A stretch of DNA of 64,000 nt from CAXQZU01 sp964228555 (GTDB lineage Bacteria > Planctomycetota > PLA2 > JAEUHO01): assembly GCA_964228555.1 (NCBI GenBank), contig CAXQZU010000017.1, forward strand, positions 60,603 to 124,602, in the 5' to 3' direction. Positions within the stretch are counted from its first letter, which is position 1. Each line of letters starts with the position of its first letter. Under the pieces are notes generated by a model that was not told the DNA's origin, did not search any database, and saw only the letters and a program-made list of their open reading frames with translations. The translations under genes were made by a program, and so were the position numbers. This document shows, piece by piece, positions 1 to 8,543 of this stretch.

Positions 1-89
1 AGCCGACGCTGCAGCGGCACCATGGCCAGGCCTGACATCCACACGCCATGCACCAGCACGACGCCCTCGGCCGGCCGGCGGGCGCTCAT
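1..89 (-). CDS. alpha/beta hydrolase, N-terminal fragment cut by window edge
   Basis: Only the first 29 codons are inside the window. They read as a short N-terminus followed by the beta-strand and oxyanion-hole segment VVLVHGVW, which is typical of the start of alpha/beta-hydrolase lipases and esterases. The ATG overlaps the stop codon of the upstream ogt gene in an ATGA arrangement, so the two are probably translationally coupled and form one operon with the M28 peptidase gene. The catalytic residues lie outside the window, so substrate and activity cannot be judged. The family call rests on one short motif and is moderate. Confidence 0.55.
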   Translation of the reverse strand, partial: MSARRPAEGVVLVHGVWMSGLAMVPLQRR

Positions 90-595
90 GTGCGCGGCGC
101 CCAGCCCTCCAGCGCCAGCAGGGCCCGCTTGAGGTGCAGGCCGGCGCTGAAGCCCCCCAGGCCGCCGTCCGTGGCCACCACGCGATGGCACGGCACCACC
201 AGCGGCACCGGATTGCTGCCGCAGGCCTGCCCCACGGCGCGCGCTGCGCCCGGCCGGCGCAAGTCCTTGGCCACGCGTGCGTACGAGCGCACCTCGCCGC
301 GCGGGATGCGCCTCAGGTGGCGCCACACGCGCGCCGTGAAGCCGTCCTCCGGCAGCACCACCGGCAGGTCCGGGTCGGGCCCGCCCTCGAGGTAGCGGCG
401 CAGGTCGCGCCCGGCCTCGATGGTGAGGCCCCCGCCGCGCTTGAGCGTGGCGCGCGGGTAGCGCTGGGCCAGCCAGGCGCGCACGCCGTCGGCATCGTCC
501 CCGAGGTGGACCAGCAGGATGCCGTGCGGGCTGGCCGCCACGTGGATCACGTCCACGAGCGGCATGCGCAGGCGGGCGACGTGGATCACCTGCAT
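86..595 (-). CDS. ogt: methylated-DNA--protein-cysteine S-methyltransferase
   Basis: This 169-residue protein has the length and C-terminal architecture of Ogt/AGT suicide repair enzymes, which transfer alkyl groups from O6-alkylguanine onto a cysteine. The active-site PCHRVV motif is present about residue 130. Before it comes the helix-turn-helix segment with the arginine finger (RAVGQACGSNP); after it the usual GGFSAGLHLKRALLALEG end. The chosen ATG lies four bases after the stop codon of the M28 peptidase gene; longer readings run back into that gene in another frame. The 3' end overlaps the next gene by four bases. Repair activity is well supported. The neighbouring hydrolases suggest only operon convenience. 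Confidence 0.93.
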   Translation of the reverse strand: MQVIHVARLRMPLVDVIHVAASPHGILLVHLGDDADGVRAWLAQRYPRATLKRGGGLTIEAGRDLRRYLEGGPDPDLPVVLPEDGFTARVWRHLRRIPRGEVRSYARVAKDLRRPGAARAVGQACGSNPVPLVVPCHRVVATDGGLGGFSAGLHLKRALLALEGWAPRT

Positions 596-599
596 CGCA

Positions 600-2480
600 T
601 CACTCGCCCAGCACCACGTCCACCGCCAGCTCCTGGCCCTCGCGCAGCAGGCGCACGGGCACGGGCCTGCCGGGCTCCAGCCGGCGCAGCACCTCCTGCA
701 GGTCTTGCAGGGTGCGCACCGGCTGGCCCGCCAGCGACAGCAGCACGTCGCCCGCGCGCAGCCCGGCGCTGGCGGCCGGGCCGCCGGGCGCCACGCCCGC
801 CAGCGGCACGCCGCGCGCATCGGGCTCGCGGCCCGGCGTGATGCCCAGCCGCGCCCGGCGCGGGCTGCGCGGTGGATCGGTGTAGGCCAGCCGCTCGTCG
901 CGGTTGCCCAGCACGGTGACGATGTCGGCCGTGAGGCGGGTGATGCGCAGGAGGTCCGTGAAGTTCACCTTCTCGACGTCATCGCTGGGCCGGTGGTAGT
1001 CGTCGTGCAGGCCCGTGAAGAGGAACAGCACGGGGATGCGCTTCTGGAAGAACGAGGTGCTGTCGCTGGGCGCGCTGCCCTGCGGGTCCCAGGACAGCTG
1101 CAGCCCGTGCGCCTTGTTGGCCTCGGCCACGAGGTCCTGCAGCCCGCGCGCCGTGCCCACGCCCCCCACCTCGAGGCGGCCGCCTTGCGAGCGGCCGACC
1201 ATGTCGAGGTTGACCATGGCCACCGTGTCGGCCAGCGGCAGCACGGGCTGCGCGACGTAGTGCAGCGATCCCAGCAGGCCCAGCTCCTCGCCGCTGAACG
1301 AGAGGAACAGCAGCGAGCGCCGCGTGCGGTGCGCGGGCACGGCGAACCACTCGGCCAGCTCCAGCAAGGCCACCGTGCCCGAGCCGTTGTCGTCGGCGCC
1401 GTTGTGCACGGCCCCGCGCGCCTTGGGCCCGCCGAGGCTGGCGCCCCCGTTGCCCAGGCCCACGTGGTCGTGGTGCGCGCCGAGCACCAGCACCTCGCGC
1501 GCCAGCGCGGCATCGGTGCCGGGCAGGAAGCCCACCACGTTGGCGGTGTTGGCCTGCTGGGTTCGGCCCAGCGCCGTGACGAGGTCCACCGCCACGCCCT
1601 CGAGGCTGCAGGCACCCTGCGCCTCGCACGAGGCGGTCTCCAGCCGGTCGAGGTCCAGCCCGGCCAGCGCCACGAGGCGCTGCGCGGCGGCCCGCGTGAG
1701 CCATGCCACCGGCACCTGCGCGCTGCCCGTGGGCGCACCGATGTCCTGGTTCCACGGGAACAGGCCGTCCTGCTCCTCGCGCGCCGTGGCGCTGTCGTTG
1801 ACGAGCAGCACGCCCGCGGCGCCGCGCTGGATGGCGGCGTTGATCTTGGCCAGCAGCGGCGCCTGCCGCAGCAGCGTGGGCTTGCCGGGCGGCGACTTGC
1901 GCAGCACCAGCACCACCTTGCCCTTCACGTCCAGCGCAGCGTAGTCGTCGTGGCCGTCGTCGGGGGCCGCGATGCCGAAGCCGCCGAACACCAGCGGGCC
2001 CTGCGCCCGCGCGGAAGCCGTCACCGACAGCGGGTTCCAGTCGCTGCCCACCTTGAGGTCCAGCGCCTCGTCGCCCTTCGTGCCCGCAGGCCCGCCCGGG
2101 CCCCGCGCCACCAGCGCGTTGCCCGGCCCCAGCACGGGCCGCGCCAGCACGTAGGGCTGGTACCAGCCCGAGGTGCCCCGCGCCTCGAGGCCCGCCCGCG
2201 CGAAGGCATCGGCCACGTAGCGCGCCGCGCGCTGCCCGCCGGGCTCGGCCGTCATGCGGCCCTCGAAGGCATCGCTGGCCAGCACCTCCAGATGCGCGCG
2301 CAGGTCCTCCACGCGCAGCTCGGGCCCCTGCGTGGGGGCCAGCGCCACGGGCGCCCCGGCCCAGGCCCACGCGTCCTCGGCCTGCACCGGCCGGCCGGGC
2401 AGCAGCGGCAGCGCAGCGCAGGCCAGCACGGCCAGCAGGCTCGTGCACAGGCGCGGGGAGAGGGCGCGACGCAAGGGCAT
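600..2480 (-). CDS. secreted M28 zinc aminopeptidase with PA and PDZ domains
   Basis: The 626-residue product begins with a basic N-terminus and a hydrophobic segment ending near VQAED, a likely Sec signal. A protease-associated-like region (about 100-300) interrupts the fold. The M28 core then shows the di-zinc ligands in order: HHDH at 336-339, the aspartate of NGADDNGSG near 362, the EE pair near 396, the aspartate of NLDMVG near 427 and the histidine of HRPSD near 495. The last 100 residues form a PDZ domain (GLRAGDVLLSL). The expected role is release of N-terminal amino acids from peptides outside the cytoplasm, with PDZ tuning substrate or partner binding. TAGCCT and TAGGCG hexamers in the 90-bp divergent gap to the TPR metalloprotease are promoter candidates. 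Confidence 0.9.
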   Translation of the reverse strand: MPLRRALSPRLCTSLLAVLACAALPLLPGRPVQAEDAWAWAGAPVALAPTQGPELRVEDLRAHLEVLASDAFEGRMTAEPGGQRAARYVADAFARAGLEARGTSGWYQPYVLARPVLGPGNALVARGPGGPAGTKGDEALDLKVGSDWNPLSVTASARAQGPLVFGGFGIAAPDDGHDDYAALDVKGKVVLVLRKSPPGKPTLLRQAPLLAKINAAIQRGAAGVLLVNDSATAREEQDGLFPWNQDIGAPTGSAQVPVAWLTRAAAQRLVALAGLDLDRLETASCEAQGACSLEGVAVDLVTALGRTQQANTANVVGFLPGTDAALAREVLVLGAHHDHVGLGNGGASLGGPKARGAVHNGADDNGSGTVALLELAEWFAVPAHRTRRSLLFLSFSGEELGLLGSLHYVAQPVLPLADTVAMVNLDMVGRSQGGRLEVGGVGTARGLQDLVAEANKAHGLQLSWDPQGSAPSDSTSFFQKRIPVLFLFTGLHDDYHRPSDDVEKVNFTDLLRITRLTADIVTVLGNRDERLAYTDPPRSPRRARLGITPGREPDARGVPLAGVAPGGPAASAGLRAGDVLLSLAGQPVRTLQDLQEVLRRLEPGRPVPVRLLREGQELAVDVVLGE

Positions 2481-2558
2481 GCAGGCCTCGAGAGCAGGCG
2501 GCGGACGCCGCCCCGCGCCTAGGCTACCGCCCGCGCCCCTGGCTGGCCCCGCCCGCAG

Positions 2559-2564
2559 TAGGCT
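2559..2564 (+). promoter_or_regulatory. -10-like TAGGCT close to start codon
   Basis: TAGGCT ends six bases before the ATG at 2571 and no Shine-Dalgarno sequence intervenes. This fits a -10 element driving a leaderless mRNA; the same arrangement recurs through the window. Confidence 0.45.
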
Positions 2565-2570
2565 GCCCGC

Positions 2571-4139
2571 ATGGCCCAGCCCGGCCCCGCTCCCCGGCCG
2601 TGCGTGCGGCTCGCCGGCCTGGCCGGCGCCGCCCTGCTGGCCTGCCTGCCGGCCCTCCCGGCACGGCCGGCGCGCGCCGACGAGGCCCTGCAGCAACGCC
2701 TGGAGCGCGAGCCCGCGGCCGCCGTGGCACTCGCGGTGGCAGCGCAGCGTGCGTCCCACGACAGCCTGCTGTGGATCGGGCTGGGCCACGTGGCGCGCTT
2801 CTCCTGCGATCTGGAGGCCGCGCACGCCTGCGCCACCGAGGCGCTGCGGCGCGCGCCGCTCTCCCCGGACGCGCATGCCCTGCAGGCCGAGGTGCTGCTG
2901 CTGGAGGCGCGCGCAGGGGAGGCACTGCACGCCACGGCGCGGGCGCTGGCGTGTCCCGGCGGGAGGGACTCGGCCAGCCTGTGGCGCGTGCGCGCGCTCG
3001 CACTGGTGGAGCTGCGGCGTCACGCCGAGGCGCGCGAGGCCGCCGCCCGTGCGTGCGCGCTGGACCCGGGCGATGCACGCGCGCTCTCGGCGCTGGCCCG
3101 TGCGGCCTACCACCTGCGCGACATGGACGCGGCGCGCGCGGCCTACCGCCTCGCCGTGGCCATCGACCCGCGCACGGAGGAAGCCAACCTGCGGCTCGGC
3201 CAGGGCTTCGGGCCGCCCGCCGAGGATCGCCCATGGGAGCAGGGTGCCTCGCGCGAGGCCTGGCAGGCCGGCATGGAGGCGCTGGAGGCGGGCGAGGCGG
3301 CGCGTGCGCTGGAGTGGCTGGAGCCGCTGGCGGCCCGCGAGCCCGGGCACTTCGCGTGGAGGCTGGCGCTGGGCAACGCGCTGGTGCTGCGCCGGCGCCA
3401 GCAGGAGACGCACCCGGCAGGCGTGCATGAGGCCCGGGCGGCCTACGCGCTGCTGCCGGCACCCGAGGTGCCGGGCCTCGAGCAGGTGCTGCCCGATGCG
3501 GCCCGCCTGTCGCCCGCGCGCCGCCACGCCCTGTGCGTGGCGGCGGCTCCCATGCGCCCGTGGTGGCCTGCGCTCGTGCGCGCCGGGGCGCGCCACGACC
3601 TGCTCGCGCCGGGCGAGCTGCTCACGGACCGCGACGAGCGCGCATGGCTGGCCAGCCGCCTCACCTTCGACGGCCGGCGCTACGCGCACCTGCGTGGCTC
3701 GGGCGGGCTGCACGGGGCCACGGGCGTGGAGAAGCTCGACGAGGCACGCGACCTGGGCTTCCACACGCTGGCCCACGAGCTGGCGCACCAGCTGCTGGCC
3801 TACGGCCTGCCGCCGGGCTCGGTGGCGCGCGTGAAGGCGCTCTACGCACGCGCCGTGGCCGAGGACCGCTGCCTGGACGCCTACGCAGCCAGCGACGTGG
3901 ACGAGTACTTCGCGCAGGGCTACGAGGCCTTCATCTCGCACGCCAAGCGCGGCTGCCTCAAGGAGACAGAGCGGCACGTGCGGGCGGCCCTGCGCCTGCG
4001 CGACCCGGCGCTCTACGACTTCCTTGTCGAGCACCTCGACCTGTCGCACGAGGCGCCGGAGGCGATGGCGCGCTTCGCGGCGGCCCTGGACGGCGCGGGG
4101 CGGGAGCCCGGGCCCGTGGGCGCCGAGCCCGCACGCTGA
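2571..4139 (+). CDS. secreted TPR protein with HExxH metallopeptidase-like domain
   Basis: This 522-residue protein starts with a signal peptide (hydrophobic stretch to about residue 37, then ARADEA). Residues about 40-300 are tetratricopeptide-like helical repeats rich in alanine and leucine. Toward the C-terminus is the sequence HTLAHELAHQLL with HELAH at 402-406, and downstream acidic residues at E445 and in YEAF near 452 that could supply the third zinc ligand. This order resembles the lethal-factor-like (ATLF/M34) gluzincin fold, but that assignment is from motif spacing only. It converges with the TPR gene at 4150. A TPR receptor fused to a protease suggests selective proteolysis of a periplasmic partner; substrate unknown. 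Confidence 0.7.
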   Translation: MAQPGPAPRPCVRLAGLAGAALLACLPALPARPARADEALQQRLEREPAAAVALAVAAQRASHDSLLWIGLGHVARFSCDLEAAHACATEALRRAPLSPDAHALQAEVLLLEARAGEALHATARALACPGGRDSASLWRVRALALVELRRHAEAREAAARACALDPGDARALSALARAAYHLRDMDAARAAYRLAVAIDPRTEEANLRLGQGFGPPAEDRPWEQGASREAWQAGMEALEAGEAARALEWLEPLAAREPGHFAWRLALGNALVLRRRQQETHPAGVHEARAAYALLPAPEVPGLEQVLPDAARLSPARRHALCVAAAPMRPWWPALVRAGARHDLLAPGELLTDRDERAWLASRLTFDGRRYAHLRGSGGLHGATGVEKLDEARDLGFHTLAHELAHQLLAYGLPPGSVARVKALYARAVAEDRCLDAYAASDVDEYFAQGYEAFISHAKRGCLKETERHVRAALRLRDPALYDFLVEHLDLSHEAPEAMARFAAALDGAGREPGPVGAEPAR

Positions 4140-4149
4140 AGGTGCCTCG

Positions 4150-5079
4150 CTAGCGGCCCAGCTGCTCGAGGGCGAGGCGCACTTCCTCCCAGTCGGGGAA
4201 GGTCTCCAGCGCCACGCGCAGGTGCCGGGCGGCCTCGAAGAGGCGCGCCGGGTCGGCCGCCAGGAACAGGCCGTAGTTGCCGTGCAGGCGTGCAGGCTGG
4301 CGCGCCAGCTCCAGCGCGCGCCGGAAGGACGTGTCGGCGTGCTCGCGCTTGCCCAGCCGCGCGAGGCCCGCCGCCAGCACGGCCCAGCCGCGCTCGCTGC
4401 GCGGGTGGTCGCGCACCACGGCCTGCGCCTCGACGGCCGCCTCGCGCCAGCGCTCGCACAGCATCAGGGCGCTGGCCAGGTCCTCGCGGTAGGTGGCCCA
4501 CGAGGGCTCGCGGCGCACCGCCTCGCGGAACGCTGCGGCTGCCGCCACGGCGCGATGGGCATCCACCAGCACGTAGCCCAGCGCCGCGTGCAGGTCGGCC
4601 GCCTCCGGGTGACGCTCGAGCGCCCGGCGCACGGCGCGCTCGGCGAGGTCGGCCCGGTGGGCACGGCGCAGGGTGCGCGCGAGGCGGACCACGGCCTCGC
4701 TGTCGTCCGGATCGCTGCGCGCGGCGCGGGAGAAGGCGCGCGCGGCCGCCCCCACCTCGCCCCGCTCCTCGGCCCAGGTGCCCAGCGCGAAGTGGATGTC
4801 CGCGGCCGCCAGGCGGCGCTGGTGCACCCACGTGGCGAAGCGCCGCATGCCCGGGCGGTCGGCCGTGCGGTGCAGGGCGTCGGCCAGCCGCCGCGCCAGC
4901 GCGGCATCGGTGGGCCAGCGCTGCAGCCCAGCCCACAGGGCGCGCACGGCGCCCTCGTCGTCATGGTGCGAGAGGTGCGCATCCACGGCCGACGCGAAGG
5001 CCTCGAGGTTGCCTGCCCCGAGCGCTGCCTCGAGGTCCGAGGCCAGCAGGCGCGCGGGATCGGGAGCGGCAGGGCCCAC
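4150..5079 (-). CDS. TPR-repeat protein
   Basis: The product of about 309 residues is almost entirely helical, with recurring TPR signatures such as LGYVLVDAHRAVAAAAAFREAVRREP and similar A/G/Y spacings every 34 residues or so. No signal peptide, membrane segment or catalytic motif is visible, so it is probably a cytoplasmic protein-interaction scaffold. The start is a GTG directly after an in-frame TAG; a TAGCCT hexamer lies six bases upstream. Its 3' end nearly abuts the convergent TPR metalloprotease gene (11 bases), and the two may be functionally paired, though the sequence does not prove it. Confidence 0.72.
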   Translation of the reverse strand: MGPAAPDPARLLASDLEAALGAGNLEAFASAVDAHLSHHDDEGAVRALWAGLQRWPTDAALARRLADALHRTADRPGMRRFATWVHQRRLAAADIHFALGTWAEERGEVGAAARAFSRAARSDPDDSEAVVRLARTLRRAHRADLAERAVRRALERHPEAADLHAALGYVLVDAHRAVAAAAAFREAVRREPSWATYREDLASALMLCERWREAAVEAQAVVRDHPRSERGWAVLAAGLARLGKREHADTSFRRALELARQPARLHGNYGLFLAADPARLFEAARHLRVALETFPDWEEVRLALEQLGR

Positions 5080-5085
5080 GCAGGC

Positions 5086-5091
5086 AGGCTA
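5086..5091 (-). promoter_or_regulatory. -10-like TAGCCT close to start codon
   Basis: On the minus strand TAGCCT ends six bases before the GTG start at 5079. It overlaps the in-frame TAG that blocks any longer reading of the gene, so start and promoter assignments support each other. Confidence 0.45.
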
Positions 5092-5145
5092 CCGCCGGCC
5101 CGGGGCCTCCTGCCCGTGCGTTCCCGAAGGCGCCTCGCGCAGCGT

Positions 5146-6486
5146 TCAGCGCGCGGGCGTGGGCAGCGGCGGCGGCAGCGGGATGGGCCGCGACGAGGGA
5201 AGCGGCAGCGGCGTCACGGCGGCCGGCACGCTGGCCGCCACCGGCGGCACCAGGGTGCTGCGCGCAGGCGTGGCACCCGGCAGCCAGCCCGTGGTGCCGG
5301 GCGCAGGCAGGCGCTGCACCAGCGGCGGCAGCCGCAAGGCCGGGCGCTCCTCGGTGTCAGGGCAGCCGGGCACGGCCACGGAGCGGCCCACCGCCGGTGC
5401 GTGCAGCCGCGCGCGCAGCTCACCCCACGGGAAGTTGCGCCCCGGGCAGCAGGTGGCCTTGCAGCTGCCATGGCCCTGCACGCGGGAGGCCTCGATGCCG
5501 TAGCGCTCCATCAGCCACTGCACCAGGCGCACCAGTGCATCCACCTGGCGCGCGGTGGGACGCGAGGAGCCGGCCTCGAAGTCGCCCACCAGCACGATGC
5601 CGATGCCGAAGTCGTTGAAGCGGTTGTCGGGCGTCTTGGCGTGCGCGCCGTGCAGCTGCTGGCGCCAGCGCGCACTGGCCTCCACCTCGCCGTCGCCCGA
5701 CATCGAGCCGTTGCCGATCACGAAGTGGTAGCCGCAGCCGTGCTCCCAGCCCTTGTCCAGGTGCACGCGGTCGTACTTGGCGAGGTTGCCGCGCGTGTCG
5801 TCGCTGTGGTGGAGGATGATCCACTTCCACGGGCGCGCCTCCGCCGCCGGCTCCCAGCCCGCGCCGGCCGCGGCACGGCTGGGGCTGGGTGCGGGCGTGG
5901 TGACGGCCATGCTCGGGGGCGCAGCCACGGCCGCATGCAGGCGGGGCGCCGCGCCAGGCACCCGCAGCGGGGCCCCGCTGGCCACCGGCAGGGCCACGAG
6001 CGAGCGCGCGGCGGCCACGTGGTCCTCGATCAGGCGCACGGCCGGGCCGGGGATGGCCACGCCGCCGCTGCTGCGTGCCAGCACGCCGCGCAGGGCCTGC
6101 TCCTCGCCCGAGAGCGACAGCCGGTTGGAGTTGGGGAAGAGGCGCACGTTGATGGCGCCGTCCGAGAGCAGCAGCCAGGTGCCGGCGTCCTTGAAGGACA
6201 GGCGCAGCCGGCTGGCCAGCGCCGCGGCCCACTCCGGGCTGCGCTCGCCGGGCCGCACCACGGTGGGCAGGGGCGAGGAGGCTGCCACGGGAGCAAGCGG
6301 GTCGTCGGCCCCCGCCATGCGAGGCCCCGCGCCTGCAGCCGGCAGCCCCGCCGGCTGGGCCCCCGGCACGCCGGGGGCCGCGAGCTCGCTGGCGAGGCCC
6401 GTCCCCGCCAGCACGCACAGGCAGGCCGCCGCGGCACCGAGGCGACGCAGCCCACGCAGCGCAACGCCCCACATGGCTTCCGGCAT
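5146..6486 (-). CDS. secreted N-acetylmuramoyl-L-alanine amidase / PGRP-like protein
   Basis: The 446-residue protein has a signal-type N-terminus (CLCVLAGTGLASE), a first domain of about 120 residues of unclear identity, then an amidase_2/PGRP domain. That domain opens with IILHHSD (H226, H227) and ends with HGSCKATCCPGRNFPW near 336, supplying the second zinc-binding histidine and the conserved cysteine pair. Expected activity is cleavage of the amide bond between muramic acid and the peptide stem of peptidoglycan. The C-terminal 80 residues are proline-rich and low complexity. The ATG at 6486 is preceded by GGGAG. It is transcribed away from the MoxR operon. Confidence 0.86.
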   Translation of the reverse strand: MPEAMWGVALRGLRRLGAAAACLCVLAGTGLASELAAPGVPGAQPAGLPAAGAGPRMAGADDPLAPVAASSPLPTVVRPGERSPEWAAALASRLRLSFKDAGTWLLLSDGAINVRLFPNSNRLSLSGEEQALRGVLARSSGGVAIPGPAVRLIEDHVAAARSLVALPVASGAPLRVPGAAPRLHAAVAAPPSMAVTTPAPSPSRAAAGAGWEPAAEARPWKWIILHHSDDTRGNLAKYDRVHLDKGWEHGCGYHFVIGNGSMSGDGEVEASARWRQQLHGAHAKTPDNRFNDFGIGIVLVGDFEAGSSRPTARQVDALVRLVQWLMERYGIEASRVQGHGSCKATCCPGRNFPWGELRARLHAPAVGRSVAVPGCPDTEERPALRLPPLVQRLPAPGTTGWLPGATPARSTLVPPVAASVPAAVTPLPLPSSRPIPLPPPLPTPAR

Positions 6487-6913
6487 CGCAAGCTCCCGGC
6501 GCCCTGGCCCGTGGCGCCACCGGGTCCCGGTGCCCCGTGGCCCGCGCGCCGCAGGGCGCACGAGCCCGGGACCGGGCACGCCGGGGCCCCGCGAATCGGG
6601 ACCTCCGGATGCTCCTTGGGGATCGGCCACGCTCCAAGCCTTCTTCACCGATGGAGCCGCGTGTCATCCGCGTCCGGGAAGTCGCGCGTGGCGACGCGCC
6701 GTCCTGCTAGCGTGCGCCCTGCACGACGAGTTGGGCTCACGCCCATGCCAACCTGCCCCCGGGCAAGGTGGACGCTCCTGCGAGTGCGGCCGCGCGGCCC
6801 TGACGCGGCAACCACCCGGAGGGAGGCGTTCCGCCACGACGCGGGACGAGGGCATGGGACGCCCGGCGAGGCGTGCCGGCCCGCGCGGCCGTTCCCGCGC
6901 CGGACCCCCTCCC
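6487..6913. other. divergent intergenic region between amidase gene and MoxR operon
   Basis: This 427-bp stretch holds no gene I can support. It must contain promoters for both directions. A TAGCGT hexamer at 6708-6713 is a possible -10 for the MoxR operon and would give a leader of about 200 bases. Within that leader, 6796-6813 reads GGCCCTGACGCGGCAACC, which superficially resembles part of a SAM-riboswitch core, but I could not fold the rest of such an element (see rejected items). Several G/C-rich inverted repeats occur, as expected from composition. Confidence 0.4.
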
Positions 6914-8500
6914 ATGAGCACGCCCGCCGTCCCGGCCGCCCTCCCGGCCGCCGCCGTACCCACCCCGCCCGCCCCCGCGGGAGCCCTGCCTGCGCCGGCG
7001 CCGACGGCTGCCTCGCCGGGCACGGGCCCGGCGGGCGCGCCCGCAGCGCGCCGCGCGCGCACCCCGCGCCCCACCCCTCCTCCCGGGGAAGCGCCCCCGG
7101 CCGAGCCCCCGCGGGCCCGCACCGGCCTGCTGCGCCGCCTGGGCATCGTGGGGATGGACAGGCTGGAGGCGCCCGTGCTGGCCTCGCTGGCCACCCGCGC
7201 CCCCCTGCTGCTCATCGGGCCGCACGGCACGGCCAAGACCCTGCTGCTCACGCGCATCGCCGACGCGCTGGGGCTCACCTTCCGCCACTACAACGCGAGC
7301 CTGCTGAACTTCGACGACCTGGTCGGCTATCCCCTGCCGGGCAAGGACGGGTCGCTGGAGTACGTGCGCACGCCGGCCTCCATCTGGGGCGCGGGCGCGG
7401 TGCTGTTCGACGAGGTGAGCCGCTGCCGCCCGGACATGCAGAACAAGCTGTTCCCCCTCGTGCACGAGCGGCGCGTGCAGGGCATCGCCCTCGAGGGGCT
7501 CGAGCACCGCTGGGCGGCGATGAACCCGCCTCCGGGTGACGACGACGAGGAGGGCTACGCAGGCTGCGAGCCGCTGGACCCGGCGCTGGCCGACCGCTTC
7601 GCCTTCGTGCTCTTGATGCCCGCCTGGCAGGCCTTCACCACCGAGGAGCGCCTTGCGCTGGTGCGCTCGGGCGAGGCGCAGCGGGACCCGCAAGCCGGTC
7701 CCGCGCTGGTGCATGCGGTGGAGCGGACGCGCCACCTGCTGGCCGCACAGGGCGAGGCCTTCCGGCAAGGCGTGGCGCGTTACGTGGAGGCGGTGGCCGT
7801 GCTGCTCTCGCAGTCAGGCATCGAGCTCAGCGCGCGCCGCATGGTGATGCTCTACGAGGCCGTGGCGTCGGTGACGGCGGCGGCGCAGGCCCTCGATGCC
7901 AGCGCCTCGCCCGACGAGGCTGCGCTGGTGGCCCTGCGTGCCTCGCTGCCGCAGCGGGCCGAGGGGCGCATCGTCTCCGAGGCCAAGGTGCTGGCGGCCC
8001 ACCGCGAGGCGCTGGACATGGCGCAGCTGGGCACCGGCGATGCGCTGGAGGTGATCCTGCGCACGCTGGACCCGCTGGACCGGCTCTGCGCCACGCTGGC
8101 GGCCACGTCGCTGGGCCGCGACGAGTTCTCGCGCATCACGGCCGACGTGCTGGCGATGCTGCCGCACGGCGCGCGCGAGGCCGCCATCGTGCGCCTGTTC
8201 GACACGGGGGCCGTGGGACGCCTGCACGCGGCCGTGGCCGCGCAGGCCGGCGAGACCTACGTGCATCTGGCCCAGCGCCAGCGCATCGACACCCGGGCCG
8301 TGCCCAGCCACCCGCGCTACAAGGCGTGGCAGTGGCTCGTGACCCAGCTGGCGCAGCTGGATCCGCAGGATCCGCAGTCGCACCTGCTGGCGAACACGCT
8401 CTGCCACCTCTTCACCACGCGCGGTGTCGAGACGGCGGAGGAGCTGGAGCGCGCGGCCCAGGCGTACGTGCTGGCCTACGCGCGGCTGCGCAGCGCATGA
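6914..8500 (+). CDS. MoxR-family AAA+ ATPase
   Basis: The 528-residue product has a low-complexity Pro/Ala N-terminus (about 1-70) and then a AAA+ module. Walker A is GPHGTAKT at 102-109, Walker B is VLFDEVSRC around 164-172, and AAMNPPP supplies the sensor-1 asparagine, followed by LADRF with the arginine finger. The C-terminal half is helical without recognised motifs. MoxR ATPases act with von Willebrand A-domain partners as remodelling machines that insert cofactors or activate complexes. The gene begins a run of four co-oriented genes whose VWA partner is encoded two genes on. It is probably the energy source of that system. The start is the ATG after CCCCCTCCC; no strong Shine-Dalgarno sequence is seen. 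Confidence 0.88.
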   Translation: MSTPAVPAALPAAAVPTPPAPAGALPAPAPTAASPGTGPAGAPAARRARTPRPTPPPGEAPPAEPPRARTGLLRRLGIVGMDRLEAPVLASLATRAPLLLIGPHGTAKTLLLTRIADALGLTFRHYNASLLNFDDLVGYPLPGKDGSLEYVRTPASIWGAGAVLFDEVSRCRPDMQNKLFPLVHERRVQGIALEGLEHRWAAMNPPPGDDDEEGYAGCEPLDPALADRFAFVLLMPAWQAFTTEERLALVRSGEAQRDPQAGPALVHAVERTRHLLAAQGEAFRQGVARYVEAVAVLLSQSGIELSARRMVMLYEAVASVTAAAQALDASASPDEAALVALRASLPQRAEGRIVSEAKVLAAHREALDMAQLGTGDALEVILRTLDPLDRLCATLAATSLGRDEFSRITADVLAMLPHGAREAAIVRLFDTGAVGRLHAAVAAQAGETYVHLAQRQRIDTRAVPSHPRYKAWQWLVTQLAQLDPQDPQSHLLANTLCHLFTTRGVETAEELERAAQAYVLAYARLRSA

Positions 8501-8543
8501 CCGGCCCGTCCCGCCCCACCCTTGCGCGAGGCCCTGCACCCCG

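Noticed and set aside
519..2522. Long open frame opposite the M28 peptidase gene, and many like it across the window
   Set aside because: In DNA this GC-rich, stop codons are rare in every frame. These frames show only Arg/Ala/Gly/Pro/His-rich low complexity, no start signals and no motifs, and lie wholly antisense to convincing genes.
600..4049. Very long minus-strand reading of the M28 peptidase frame back to 4049
   Set aside because: The upstream 520 codons are low-complexity and antisense to the TPR metalloprotease; the signal peptide begins at the ATG at 2480.
6713..6913. Possible SAM riboswitch upstream of the MoxR-metK operon
   Set aside because: CGAGTG and GGCCCTGACGCGGCAACC resemble pieces of SAM-I/SAM-IV cores, but I could not find closing P1 and P4 stems in order, and metK is the fourth gene. 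Such fragments are expected in GC-rich DNA. A covariance-model search would decide.
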